DNA from: Coriaria nepalensis
Lineage: Eukaryota > Streptophyta > Magnoliopsida > Cucurbitales > Coriariaceae
Length of the DNA: 64,000 nt
Reading direction: 5' to 3'
Assembly: GCA_027186245.1 (NCBI GenBank)
Contig: CP114484.1
Span: 942,501-1,006,500, forward strand
Position 1 is the stretch's first letter. Each line of letters opens with the position of its first letter. A model generated the notes under the pieces. It did no database searches. It was not told where the DNA came from and worked only from the letters and a program-made list of their open reading frames with translations. Positions 12,032 through 24,503 of this stretch are shown here, one piece after another. A program made the position numbers and the translations under genes.

Positions 12032-13679
12032 TCAAAGTTATCGCCTTTTTTACACCGACTGCCCAGATATTCATTATATTCATATGTGCCTTATCTTGTA
12101 AAATTTCTCTTACATTTCTGGCCATGATTTGTTTTGGTATTTTGTTTTTGTACATTGTAGTACTTAATCTGGCACATGATTCCAGTGCCATGAAATTATG
12201 CAACTGAAATGTTGTCTGTTTTTTATATCCAACTTTCACTTATATGAGATTGTCTTACAAGTATTGGATCTTATGATCTCATGAAGCTGCTCAGCTTAAT
12301 CTTTGTTGATTGCTACAAGATTGATCCCCAAGTCCCATTTCAGAGTTAGCTCGCTTTTCGTTTTCAATCTTTCGAAAGCCGAGTCAGTCGATCTGATCTA
12401 CCATAAGATACTATATAGGTAACATAATTCCTACTACCAATCATACAGCTACAGAAAGCAATAGGGTCCTTGACAAGAACTTTCAGCAGGAATGGCAATG
12501 CCTACATTTTCATCACCAGAAAGCATCTTTTATCTTATCTTATTACAACAGACAAGCAATTACACATCGTATACTGTAACAAGTCAAATGAAAAGTGTAC
12601 TGGATGAAAGAAAAGACATCAACTTTTTTCGCTTGTTATAGTATAAGATTGAGCGTACAAGCTACACTCTTCATAGCACCCATTAAAGGGGCCTCCTCCT
12701 CCATGTGGGGGGGGGGGGGGGTATAAAGCATGATCGATCCTCTTTGAATGTTGTTCTGTCAAATTAGGGAAGAAAATGAATTCCTGTGTTGGTTCTTTGT
12801 AACCCACCGCTTTCTGTAGAAAAGTAAAAAAGGTGAAAAAAAAAAGAAAAAAAAACTCATGTTCTGCATCCAACCCACTTTCTCTACCCATATCGTGGTG
12901 AGTGAAAGTTATATATATATTCATTAATACAATCGTAATGATAACCAAAGTTAAAGACAATTATGATATCTCTGTTAAGGAATATATGACGTCGCCCATA
13001 TTCAATGGCTACAAGCCAAGAGGCCAACCAACACACACACAACCCTTACTTAGTACAGTTATACATAGTCAAGAGTGTAAGCATTTTGAGCCGAGGAGGG
13101 TTTAGAGCCAAGCCGTTATGGCTGCCAAGAATAGTTACTACAATACTCATAAGTATATATATAATTGTTTATTGTTCAGAGAAACACAGTTACAGAGCAG
13201 TTTAATGGAGTAGCAAAATAATGCCAATAAATAAAGGGCCCAAAAGATAGAAAGAGTAACGCGTTGGACATCCCTCCCCTTCTCTTCTCTTCTCTCTCTC
13301 TCTCTACCAGTCTACCCTGTTTAAACCTTATTTCTCTGTTTCTCTCCCTCCCCTCTCTCCCTACATTACGCATCCTGAAACAGAGGAAGCGGAGTCACAC
13401 AGAGAAGGTTCAATGACCACCCAGTGCACCCACTGACTGTAGCCCCTCTCTCTGTCTCTCTCTCCCTACCTCTCGAAGATTTTCTTTTTTCTTTCTTATT
13501 TTCTGGGTTTTGTTGGGAAAAAAAGGCGGAGACCAGAGAAGGACGGAGTTCTTGTATCATGAGACCTCTGCTTTAGCTACTTCTGCTTTTCGGATCTATA
13601 ACTATACTTCTACCTCCGTTTCATTTTTCCACCTTCGTTCTTGTACATTTTCTGTCTGCACTGTTTGAGTGGAAAAGCA
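12032..13679. other. Spacer between RING ligase and HIPP genes
   Basis: Holds the 3' UTR of the ligase on the left and a CT-rich leader (about 13280-13460) of the HIPP gene on the right. A run of about 15 G lies at 12707-12721. No other gene is supported. Confidence 0.45.
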
Positions 13680-15590
13680 ATGAGTAAAGAAGAGGTTTTG
13701 AAGATCCAGGTAAGATTTGTTAAGGTTATCAGATTTCTCATTCTCTTTCCCGTTTCAAATGTGTTAACTTTTACTAGAAAGATCAATAATGGACAGAAAT
13801 GATAAGAAGAATAGCAATTCTTCCTTGCTCTGTGTTTTTCCCTTCTTATTTTGCTTTTGGACGTGCAGAAATGTGTTCTGAAGGTGAACATACACTGTGA
13901 TGGATGTAAGCAGAAAGTGAGAAAAATCCTGCAGAAAATTGATGGTATGTTCAACTTATCTTCTTTTTAGATATAAGAAATAATGATAACATTACAAGAA
14001 AAGCTTATTCTTAACTTGCTCATCAATTTTTACCAGCTTTATGTATCTTTCACAGTTTCAAATTCTTCTTTTTGACTTGGTTAAGATGTTTACCAGCTTT
14101 ATGTATCCTGACCAATTTGTACAGGCGTTTTCACAACGGACATAGATTCAGAACAAGGAAAGGTGACGGTGTCGGGAAATGTCGACCCGGCGGTACTCAT
14201 AAAGAAGCTTGCAAAATCTGGAAAACATGCAGAGCTGTGGGGTGTTCCTAAGCCCAACAACAACCAACAGAACCAGCTCAATAATCAGATGAAGAATATG
14301 CAAATTAACGACAATGGTAAAGGTGGAAATAACAATAACAACAAAGGTCAGAAGGGTGGAAATAACAACAACAACAACAGCGGCAGCAACAACAAAGGTC
14401 AGAAAGCTGGAAATAACAACCAGCAACAGCAGCAGCCCAAACAGCAACAAGACCAGAACCAGCCAAATCAACAGCAACAGTTTCAGCAGCAGCTGCAACA
14501 GCTTCAGCAACTGCAGCAACAGCAACAGCAACTGCAGCAAATGAAAGGGTTGCCGCCTCAATTCAAGGACATGCAGATGCCGTTTAAGGATCAGGGCCAT
14601 CCAAATCATAAGACTGTCAAGTTCAATTTCCAGGAGGATGAAGCTTTAAGCGACGATGAGCTAGATGATTATGATGACGAGGGTAGCGAGGATGATGATG
14701 AAGGTTATCTCGGGGATGAGTTGGAGCCTGTTCATCTTCCTCCTGCTAATAAGATGAAACCCATGATGGGTGGCAATGGACAGCTCCCGCCCAACATAAT
14801 GATGATGATGAATGCTCAGAAGGCTGCTGCTAATAATGGCGGTAATAATGGTAATGGAGCCGCCGGGAAAAAATGCGGTGGGGGTGGTGGAGATGGAGGA
14901 TCTGTTCCTGTTCAAGTGAAGGGAATGGGCGGGGGCAAAAATGGAAACGGAGGTAAGAAAGTTGGAGGTGGTGGTGGTGGTAACAGTCAGAATCAGGGTG
15001 GAGGTGGTAAAAATGTTAATAATGGTGTGCCTAATAATAACAAGAGCGGTAACAATGGAGGAGGTGGCGGAAATGGAAACAACAACAATGGCAACGGAGG
15101 AAAAAAGGTTGGGGGTGATGGGTTTCAGAACTTGGTTGGGCCACATGGGATGGCTGGAGGAGGGGGACCTAATTTGAGCCATATGGGTAACATGAACATC
15201 CCAATGGGCCAGATGGGCAACATGCCGATGACAGCCCGGGTGGATAATGCGCCAGCTGTCCAAGGGCTACCGGCTGCCGGACCAGGCAGCAGTGGTGGTG
15301 GTGGTATGGGTGGGTTTTACCAAGGGGCTGGGCCTGAGCCAATGCCGGCCAACCCTTATCAACAGCAACAGTACTTAGCTGCCTTGGTGAACCAGCAACG
15401 GGCCACAGGGAACCACCACTGGTCTATGCACCAGCCCATGATGTATGCACGGCCACCCCCGGCAGTCAACTACATGCCGCCAACCCCACCATATGGGCAT
15501 GAACCGTACCCATATCCGCCAATGCACGACCCATATACCCACGCCTTCAGCAACGAAAACGAAAACACCTCGGGCTGTCATGTGATGTGA
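13680..15590 (+). CDS. Heavy-metal-associated isoprenylated plant protein (HIPP)
   Basis: Three exons: 13680-13709, 13869-13944 and 14125-15590; 523 residues, long for the family. The N-terminal HMA domain (residues about 10-75) has the metal-binding motif [10 protein letters not shown] very long low-complexity region follows: Asn/Gly/Lys-rich, then Gln-rich (about residues 125-160), then an acidic Asp/Glu block (about 185-220), then Gly/Asn-rich and Met/Gly/Pro-rich segments. The C-terminus is GCHVM, where Cys-His-Val-Met is a CaaX box predicting farnesylation and membrane tethering. HMA plus CaaX defines HIPPs, which act in metal binding, stress response and plasmodesmatal functions; this one's role is not shown. 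From memory the counterparts are At5g19090 and At3g06130. Confidence 0.93.
14029..14107 (+). repeat. 19-bp direct repeat in HIPP intron 2
   Basis: The string TTTACCAGCTTTATGTATC occurs at 14029-14047 and again at 14089-14107, exactly 60 bases apart, the second copy just upstream of the acceptor at 14124. The sequence between copies is pyrimidine-rich. Probably a small slippage or duplication event. Confidence 0.9.
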
Positions 15591-18007
15591 CGAAGAGGGC
15601 CAAAAAAAAAAAAAAAAACCATTTCGGGGCGGAATTGACTCGCTGGTTTTTCTCTTGGTTTTGCTTGCATGCTTTGGCTGATTCTGGTTTTTCATCAATA
15701 GTTAGTTCCTTGCAGTGCAGGGCTAGAAGTTTGATGCCCCCCATGTTATATTGAGAAATGGTTTTCATTTATAGTTTATCAACTCTTTTTTTTTTTTTTT
15801 TTTCCCTTAGATTTTCCCTTGGATTTTCCAAAGTGGGTATTTTATAGATAAACTTATTGAATCTTCTTAGAGGGATTTGTAGTGGGGCTCTTTTTTCTTC
15901 CTTAACCTTTTCTAATGAGATGTTTATATAAGTGTTTATATTATGTTTTAAACATCAATGAGATATGAAAGAGAAATCTGAGTATTGAGGGGGGGGAAGT
16001 GCTAAATATTATAATTATTATTAAGTCCTTATCCTCATAAATATTACAAAAGGCCTCCCACTTGAGAATGAGAGAGAGTAGGCGATGCTGCTGTCTCATG
16101 TGGCCAGGTAATGCGTGGTATAGAAATAATGCCTGATGTTTTTTTTAATTCACTTATCGAAAGGCATTTTAGTCACGTGCGAACAATGCCAACTTACTAC
16201 ACGCCAAAGATTCTATCGTTGTTTGATCGGATTCCAAATATGATAAGATCTCTCAATCTCACCTAAAACTTTACTTGTTTGATGATCGTCGGATCAATCC
16301 GGTTTGTGTAAAGAAAATTACAATAATGTATGATACAACATGAAAACATTGACAAGGACAAAAGGTAGAAAAATGTAACGGCGTTGACACGAATTTCTTA
16401 CAAAAAGCTCGTCTAGTCTTTATATCTCATCGTCTCTCTCTGAAGAAACAGCAGTGTACTATCTCTTACTACCTCTCTCGTAAAGAAATATAGAGAAAGG
16501 AACCCACCACACCACCACCGCCATGATGTACCGATGATGAAGTAGCTCGTCAGATCAGACCCCACACCACACACAGCTTATGTCCAATCAGATTGCGATT
16601 TGTTTTGGGGGCCCTAGATTCAATTCATATATCAGGAGGAACTGTTTTTCTCTGTTAGAACTACCGTATCACTAGATCGCAGCTCTCGTAAGAGATTTCT
16701 GATTAGCCATGAAGCAGTAAGCATTTAATGCGCCTAGCTCTAGATCCAAAGCTCTCTCTCTCTCTTTTTTTTTGTTTTTCTTCGTCTCCAGCTGTTTGGT
16801 AACCCTTGTAAGCTAACCATCTTTCAGGGTCATCATATTCTTCACCTGTACTTACATATCCACAGAATTCTCCTTCCTTTTTTTTCCCTCTTTCCCGCCT
16901 TTTTTCCCTCCTCATTATATGGGCATTAAAGTAACTTTGTACTGGGGATAATGGATCCAAAAGAGCACAGTAAAAGCCCAGATGAATTTTGGGCCCACTG
17001 TAGTCCTTTTGTTTCCTTAGGTCGCAGAAGGATCCACATTTCCAAGCCGAAGCGGGTCCCGCAACTTGAAATTATAAGATTAAAATAAAACAATAATAAT
17101 GAAGTAGGAAACTGCATCCGACTAAACGGGATACAGGAAACGCCGTCAAAGCGTGACGGTCACAATATTTTTTAAAATATTAAATTAATTAATATATACT
17201 TTTTAATTTATAACTACAAAAGAGGAACATGATTGTAATGATTATAAGTTTGAAAAAAGCGGGACAAAGAGTAATGGATCCGTACCAAAAGCCCATTGAA
17301 GGATTAAAAAGCAGTTCATCGAACGGCTGGAGGGGACTTGATTCTTCTCTGTTTCCTCGCACGCGCCGTTGAATTTTTGTTTTTGTTTTTCTGAGAAACA
17401 TGAGATGAAATTAATTGGTCCACGTTGACTGTGAGCTCGGATTGGGTCGTAATCTTATTATACATCCTATAAGATTTTAAGAGGTTTCAAATTCTTAATG
17501 AAAATTGGAGGATATTGATTGTCCAATAATATGGTAAGTTATGAAAGTTAGATGTCTGAATAAATTTTATGGCGAAGGAGACGAAATATGACAATTTTAT
17601 GCAGAATTGATCAAGTTTTAGATCACATGAGAAAAAAGCCGGATATAATTATCCGAATAGATCGTATTTACGGTAAATTAATTATTTTCAAGGTATAAAA
17701 TGATTATGTTCTTTTATGTTGAGCAAAGGGGGAAAAAAAAAATGAACTGTGGCTGTTTTCAAATATTTAACCTTAATTTAAGTGAAATTCTTAAAGTCTA
17801 CTCCATTTCATGTTTTAATTATAAAGTCCCAAAGTAAATTGCTTTTTGATTCTCTTAACCAATAATGATCAATATTCAAACGCTAATCAAGTGGATTATG
17901 GCTAATAAAGAGTCTAAAACACATTTCCATAACAAGTGGAGGTTACTACTGCTTAAATATCTGGAGCAGGAATTGAGAGAAAAAGAAGATCCGTCGGATT
18001 TTGTTGG

Positions 18008-18044
18008 CAATACAATACAATACAATACAATACAATACAATACA
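18008..18044 (+). repeat. (ATACA)n pentanucleotide microsatellite
   Basis: About seven tandem AATAC/ATACA units in the HIPP-MUTE spacer. No gene overlaps it. Confidence 0.9.
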
Positions 18045-18656
18045 AGCAGCTCCTCCTCGCAGTTATGTAGGTCCCCCCCTAGTGCTTTACAGATATCATC
18101 TCCACCGTGGAGTGAAAAATAGTGTCGTGTGGACACTTATAGCCAACGAAATTGACTATTAACTAATTGGAAACCGATGGAGATTTGGATGATTCTCTTA
18201 TCAAATTGTTAATTTATCAGCGGCATCGGTACTTGGTTGTGTTTGTTTGATTGCATTATTTTATGTATTTATTTTTGGTTAAACAGCATAATCTTTGACC
18301 ATTAGTCTCGCTAAAACAGTGAAAAAGGTTTGGTTGTTGGGTGAGATTCCTTGTTAACTAATTAACAATGAACTAATTAGAGCATGTTGTTTATAAGTAA
18401 TCTAGTCCTTATGTTATGTTGGAAGATCGTTACAACAAAACAATGCATTGGAAATTTGGAATGAAAGAGAGAGAGGATATTGTGTGTAAAAGTCAAAGCG
18501 TGTAATTCGAGGTTCAAAGCGCAAGTACCAAGAATGATAAATGGGGTAGCGGTGAGCTGTATTAGCACATGGCTCTGGCTCGTAACCCTAAATCAAGAAC
18601 ACAAACATATATATATATATATAACTACTGAGTACACTCTCGTCTCATCACTTGGA

Positions 18657-18682
18657 CTGTCCCTGTCCCTGTCCCTGTCCCA
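18657..18682 (+). repeat. (TGTCCC)n hexanucleotide repeat
   Basis: Four TGTCCC units in a row, in the HIPP-MUTE spacer. Confidence 0.9.
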
Positions 18683-20057
18683 CCCTGGGATTCGTATGTA
18701 CACACATCAACAGAGCTGGAATAATTATCATTTTCCTAATTAATTATTTAAATTGCGAACGCATTGTTTATGACAATATTCTTGTCTGAAAATTCTGAAA
18801 GAATGGACTGACTGCTGCTGCTGCTGCTGATTGAGAGAGAAATTTTAACATAATATTTGAGCGGTATGATTTCTGATGAGCTCTCTACCGTCACTTTCAT
18901 GCTCCGCCGCATCGGGCAGGGGGGATATAGTATAAGAAATATGCATGAAAGCTACTTTTTAAATGGCTCAAACATTTGACAGTGATTGAACCAAAACTGC
19001 GATCAGTGGCAGCCAGTATTCTGCCTTTCGGCATCTGTCATAAGTTGCCACCCATCCTTACTATTTTACAATATAGTAGATTTCTTACCGCCATCTCTAT
19101 GTCTACTGCAACTGGTTGATAACCCAACATGTTTAATAATATAGCACGGAGAGTTACTTGACCATACCATATATATGGTGTACTCGATCCGCGTGGATCA
19201 TGGTAGGGCGACAAAGAGGCCCATTTTACACTTCGCGCTTTAATAATTGAACAAGATGATGATAATAATAATAATAAAGTTTTTATAGTGGCCGTATACC
19301 ATCTTTGACGGACGGTCAGGATCTCAGCCCTGTACGGTGGACCTAAGCTTTACCGCTATCTGTTCATGCATGTATTATTGTATAATGTAATCTAACCTAA
19401 CCTGGGCATGTGACTTGTGATAAACAACATATGAGCAATTTCGGCTTTAAAATAGTAGAAGAAGGATAAATGGTGTACTGTATGCTCATGGTCCACCATC
19501 ACCCAATCATGTTGGGTCATGGGCCCACTGAGGTCCAGTATCAGTTTCTGACTCGTCACTAAATTCAGTATCAGAATCCTTCAAGGCTCTTCAATTATTA
19601 GAGTCTGTCCAAATTGGGAGAGACAAAGAGAGAAGCGTAGATCCAAGACAGGCCAGGCCCACATAAATGGGTCATTCAAGATAAAGAAGTATGGCCCATT
19701 GTTTAAGACAATGGGCTAACTACGCGGCCTTACTCATCAACTTCGGAAGATCGATAAGTATAAAATTAATTTCAATTAAAAATGTGTCTTCTTTCATTTG
19801 ATTGTCGTGATGAAGAGTAAGAAACAAAGATAAATTTGTGTATGCACGTGACGTGATATATAGATATATAATATATATTATAAGTATAAATATTAATTTT
19901 ATATAATTAATAATGTAATATATAAAAAATAATATTTATAATAATATTTGATATATTACATGAATTATATCTCAAATATAATTATGCATACAAGAATATC
20001 TTCAAAACAAAACCGTAGGAAACTAATGATATCGTGTGTTCGATCATTAAACTACAT

Positions 20058-21336
20058 CTACTTGTCCAAAAAATACGTTTGGGAGTAGAAGCTTTGTTGA
20101 ACTTGGATCGCAAGTTCCTCCAAACTCAACCCACATTCAAGCCCTATCTACACTCAAAAAGGACAATACCAAAAGAGGAATTAGATTAAAAGATATAGAT
20201 AGTAAAGATTACGTAGCAAGTAATGAAGATATTCGTTGATGTTTACGTATCATGAGCATATGTATTCTCATGCATGTTGCCTACGTGATATAATATGTGG
20301 GACTAAAATCATATGATACAAACCCTAGTTATTTGTACGAATAATGTTTTTGTGTTTATTATATCAAAAAATATGAAATAACGACTAATTGTACCATTCA
20401 TGCAAGAAATTCTCATATGGACGACACACAAACAAATCCCAATTAGGGGCCAACATGATCGCTCATCTCTCTTATGGGACATGATTTTCCTTTTCCTTTT
20501 ATAGAAATTAATCACCTTCAAAGTCTCATGCATACGGATGAACGTGATCCAAGTAATTTCATCATATATTCATGTGTTTTTTTCTTCTTCTTCTTCTTCC
20601 CCATATTATATGATGAAATTGTATAATGATATCTATATATGCTCTTTTTTTGTGTGTATATTTTTAGTATATCGTTAATACCTTAACAATGAAAGAGTAT
20701 AGAACTGTGTCTTCCATGCTACTGATGTTGAGATGTAGGACCTCAAACGAGAGCTTCTCCAACACAGTGATAATCTTGACCAGCTGACCTGGTATTCGCC
20801 TGCATATAATTTTCAACACCACGTTTGGCCCTGATATCTCTGCTTCCACGTCAGCAAACGAAGAGTTGTAACATGTTCCGTGAAGTTCCTTATTAACCTT
20901 AATCCCATCAAACCGAATCAGAGGGCTGTCGATCAACTGACGTAGTACTGGACCATAATGATGATGATGAAAATCAGTAAGCTGGTTTGAGTGCTGCAAT
21001 AGTATTTTCCTAGGGCTTGGACCAGGACTAGGGCTCAGGCTCTTCCTTCGTTTCTTGGATTCCAATGACTGTAGAATTTGGTGCAACTCCTTGATGAACT
21101 CGATCGCACCCCCTATTATCGATGCTTGATCTCCCTATATCAATATTTTTAAACATATAAACATATTATATATATATATATATATATATAGTAACATGCA
21201 TCAATGGAGTAATCAGTCTAGCTAATGGACTAACTGGTACCCTTTTGATATAGAAACACGGGGTGATGGAGCGTAAGATCTTGAGATGCTCATTCATCTG
21301 CTTTCTCCTGCTTCTCTCCACAGCAATATAAGACAT
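20058..21336 (-). CDS. MUTE: bHLH transcription factor MUTE (stomatal lineage)
   Basis: Minus-strand exons 21336-21241, 21134-20682 and 20147-20058 give 212 residues, close to the remembered 202 of Arabidopsis MUTE. It begins MSYIAVERSRRKQMNEHLK, directly in the bHLH basic/helix 1 region, as MUTE does and unlike its longer relatives SPEECHLESS and FAMA. Helix 2 reads RGDQASIIGGAIEFIKELHQ. The C-terminal ACT-like domain has SGPNVVLKIICRRIPGQLVK and LEKLSFEVLHLNISSMEDTV. The last exon (IGLECGLSLEELAIQVQQSF) lies 534 bp downstream and is easily missed. MUTE dimerises with ICE1/SCREAM-type bHLHs and drives the meristemoid to guard-mother-cell transition. Promoter region: a (TC)n tract at about 21593-21620. 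The frame is intact. Confidence 0.95.
21161..21190 (+). repeat. (TA)n in MUTE intron 1
   Basis: About 14 TA dinucleotides inside the 106-bp first intron of MUTE (21135-21240). Confidence 0.85.
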
Positions 21337-21592
21337 GTTATGTTCTTGTTTCTGGTTCGAAGCTGCCAGCTTCCAGTTAGTTTATCTCAACGGTTTTCTT
21401 ATATTTCCCACCAAAAAAAGGTGACGAGTGTATATATAAGCATGAAGTGGACGGGGTGGATAAGGGAAACATTAAAAATGTACATAGTTGTTAGTGCATA
21501 TAATGTAAATATATATACATGATAGTAAATGCTGAAGGCTGCAGTCTCGTGAGGGGGTAACCTAGCTTTACTGTAATTACTTTTTCATGGCG

Positions 21593-21624
<32 letters not shown>

Positions 21625-23190
21625 GTGAATATGTACAGCACTTCATATTACGCGTCTCACGCTTATTATATTGCTTGAGTTACGTGCCCGCGTGAGTTAT
21701 AACACAAGGGCCAAATATTTATCCACTCCGTTTCCCTTTAAAATTACGGCTTCACGTACATCTTTAATTTCCTGGGGCACTTAACTAAATTATTAAGTTA
21801 ATGAATCTCAACCCTAATTGGGATTTTTGCTGGATTTCAATGAATTTATAGCTCTCATGAGGAATCATGTGGTGATATGGATTAAAAATGGATCCGTGTA
21901 TTCGCAGCCATCCAGTAAAAAAAAAAAACTAAAAATCAGATCCCCCTCTGCCCTAGCGCAGCCATAACCCACTGCACCGCGAAAATCATGAATCAAAATT
22001 TTCAATCAGTCAGTTATGCGCCCGATTGAAGCAATAGAATAACTGATTGCATCAGATCAGATTGTCCACTATCCGATCCGACCTCATCCCTACTTAATTC
22101 TACGTATTTTAATAATCAGTCAGGGCAATTAATAGTATTGTTAATTTGTTGCATGCTTGATTTGTTAATTTTTATTTGCAAATGATAAACAGTTAATGCA
22201 CTGCAGTTCTCTTTCTCTGGGTGCCTGCAGCGAACTGATAAAAAGCGCGCGGAATATAATAAAATAATAATAACGGCGACATCTTACTGCATGTAGCTAG
22301 CTGCATGTAGCTAGCTAGGGCTAGGATCTGGCTGCAAGTGTGAAGAAGTAGAGGGCGATTCTAAAAAGGGAGGTTCTTTGGGGAAAAGAAAAGATTTGCT
22401 GGAATAGATGAACAGATTGATGATGATGGTGAGATCATGGAGAATAATATCGAAAAAGAAAAAATTAAACCCTGAAAACTCTGAAACTGGGGTATACCAT
22501 CCGTGACGAAATAAATGCATTCTTTTTAGTTATTATAAATGTAGTAGTAAGTAAGCTGCCCCTTTCGCTTTCGCTTTCGTTTTCGCTCACTTCGCTCCAT
22601 ATTCTTGCTAATCTCATCTCCTTACGTACGTGCACTTGCAGTTACACTCAAATCATGCTACATATGATATATATCTTGTACCTGTTCTTTCTTGGAGAAT
22701 GTGATATTCTTGGTCTGAGTTTTGGTCAAGACTAGTCATGTTCGTATATCGGACAACATGTTGGCTTACATGCACTTAACACGCAGCAGGTTTAGGCAGC
22801 AATGACGCATGAGAAAATATTTTGGAACGGGGGTAGTTGAGATCTTGCTCAATGTTTAGTAATCAGAACAAAACAGCAAAAGAACAATGAATTTGTAATG
22901 AAAAATGGAAGGTGAACCTAAAATTTATGATGTTGTTAGGTTTTCTAAGTAAAGGTAGATATTAAACAGGCAGTGGTTGAAAGTAATTGCCTCTTACTTC
23001 TCTTCGTCTATTATATATAGTACCATACATAATGTTTATAAACACCGACGTACCATTTGGGTAATAAAGCACACTAGCGATCTTGCATGAATGCTCGATT
23101 AAGGTCTATCCAGCTAACATGCAACTATGTCGAAACCTAACTATTGATTTCTATCTACACAACTTGAATTAAAGCTTTTCTTCATCAATA
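21337..23190. promoter_or_regulatory. Divergent intergenic region between MUTE and NIP7;1
   Basis: MUTE (minus) and the aquaporin (plus) are transcribed away from each other, so this 1.85-kb segment must hold both promoters. It includes a (TC)n tract (about 21593-21620), a 14-bp tandem repeat (22288-22315), and a block at about 22655-22935 that has a diverged copy at 33670-33935. I could not assign individual binding sites. Confidence 0.6.
22288..22315 (+). repeat. Tandem 14-bp repeat containing AGCT palindromes
   Basis: Two adjacent copies of TGCATGTAGCTAGC. Each contains GCTAGC, which is self-complementary. It lies in the divergent MUTE/NIP7;1 promoter region. Confidence 0.85.
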
Positions 23191-24503
23191 ATGAAGGCCT
23201 CGTTTGATCGTCAAGACGAGCCAGCATCGATTATTTTCTCAAACTACACTTCAAATAGCGGCCACGTCCCTAAAGTATGCAAGCATGTTGATCAAGAAAT
23301 TGGATCTTATACTAATCCTACTATGTCAGAAGATGTTCACGATGATATCATCGTGATCACCAAGTGCTGCAACTCATCCGACCTCCTCTCCCGCCTCCGT
23401 GATGGATTAAATCTAAACAACACGCGTTCAGTAGGTTATTACTTACCGTCTCGCCATCAGTGAGTTGATCAACTATATTAGCTCTAATTACTCATTAGCC
23501 ATGAATTTCTGAAGGTAATTGCAGAGATGCTTGGAACATTCATATTGATGTTCTGTGTGTGTGGGATATTTGCAAACACACAGCATCGTGGAGAAAAAGG
23601 AGCTGTGGGCCTTGTTGAGTATGCAGCCACAGCGGGATTAACAGTCATCGTTGTGATTTTCTGTGTGGGACCCATCTCTGGTGCCCATGTTAATCCTTCT
23701 GTTACTCTAGCGTTGGCTACCTTTGGCCATTTTCCATGGTCCAAGGTATAATATTATAACTAAATAATTATACAGAATTATGTGTTTAATCATTAAAGAA
23801 TAGTCTTAACTCTTAAGCTAATTCTACCTTACGTATAAAAATGAAGGTTCCTTGTTATATATCGGCACAAATAATGGGGTCTGTGTTTGCAACATATACC
23901 GGAAAGTTCGTCTACGGCTTAAAACCCCAAGTTGTTACCAATCAGCCACTTCAAGGATGCTATTCTGCTTTCTGGGTCGAGCTAATTGCAACTTCTATCA
24001 TCATGTTCCTCGCTGCTTCGCTATATTGTGAAACACAATCCGTAAGCCTTATTTTTTGAAGAATTTTTGTATGAACTCGGTGATCGATTTACTATAGATC
24101 GCGTTTAGCCATAAATTTCTCCTTATTTTACTACTTAATGAACTAATCTTAATGTGATGAGTATGAAATTAATATGCAGGTGGGCCCAGCTTTGTCTGGT
24201 GTTGTGGTTGGAATGGCTATTGGGTTGGCTGTACTAATCACAGCGTATGTATATGATGATGTTATGTATATATAGAAAATCCAAACGGGCGTTTGGAAAT
24301 TGGGTTTCATTTTACTACTTTAATTTTGCAGGCCCGTTTCAGGTGGATCAATGAACCCAGCAAGATCGTTAGGGCCTGCAATTGTTTCATGGGATTTTAG
24401 TAACATATGGATATATGTCGCTGCTCCCACAATTGGAGCTCTTCTTGGTCTTGTCCTTTTCCGGTTTCTACGTCTCAGTCATAACAACAGGCCTTCTTCT
24501 TAG
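23191..24503 (+). CDS. NIP7;1: Aquaporin NIP7;1-like (boric acid/metalloid channel)
   Basis: Five exons: 23191-23430, 23515-23745, 23847-24041, 24180-24244 and 24332-24503; 300 residues. The N-terminal ~80 residues are variable and cytosolic. The membrane part begins VIAEMLGTFILMFCVCG. The two pore half-helices carry AHVNPSVT (NPS) and GGSMNPARS (NPA); NPS followed by NPA is, from memory, the NIP7;1 combination, whereas NIP5;1 and NIP6;1 end in NPV. TM2 reads GLVEYAATAGL; Tyr at this spot was described in Arabidopsis NIP7;1 as gating the pore. Arabidopsis NIP7;1 moves boric acid in anthers and is neighbour of MUTE (At3g06100/At3g06120, from memory), so position supports the call. Confidence 0.9.

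Larger units (their letters stand above)
15591..20057. other. Long intergenic region between HIPP and MUTE
   Basis: No gene is supported. It contains A/T runs (15602-15618, 15787-15803), a CT-rich leader-like stretch at 16430-16500 without a matching frame, and the microsatellites listed separately. A short piece at 19386-19445 recurs at about 33606-33667 (see findings). Confidence 0.45.

Noticed and set aside
12700..12725. G-quadruplex regulatory element in the 15-G run
   Set aside because: A single homopolymer in a spacer with no nearby gene start; could also be an assembly or sequencing artefact.
14148..15263. Long minus-strand frames opposite HIPP exon 3
   Set aside because: They are complements of Asn/Gln/Gly codon repeats and give low-complexity Leu/Val/Ile strings.
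16430..16960. Possible gene or microRNA precursor in the HIPP-MUTE spacer
   Set aside because: Leader-like CT-rich sequence exists, but I found no coding frame, no known conserved plant microRNA sequence and no long hairpin.
18000..18060. CRISPR-like or other spaced repeat array
   Set aside because: It is a plain pentanucleotide microsatellite without spacers, in a plant genome.
21286..21522. Plus-strand 78-codon frame over MUTE exon 1
   Set aside because: It overlaps the MUTE bHLH exon in antisense and has no family features.
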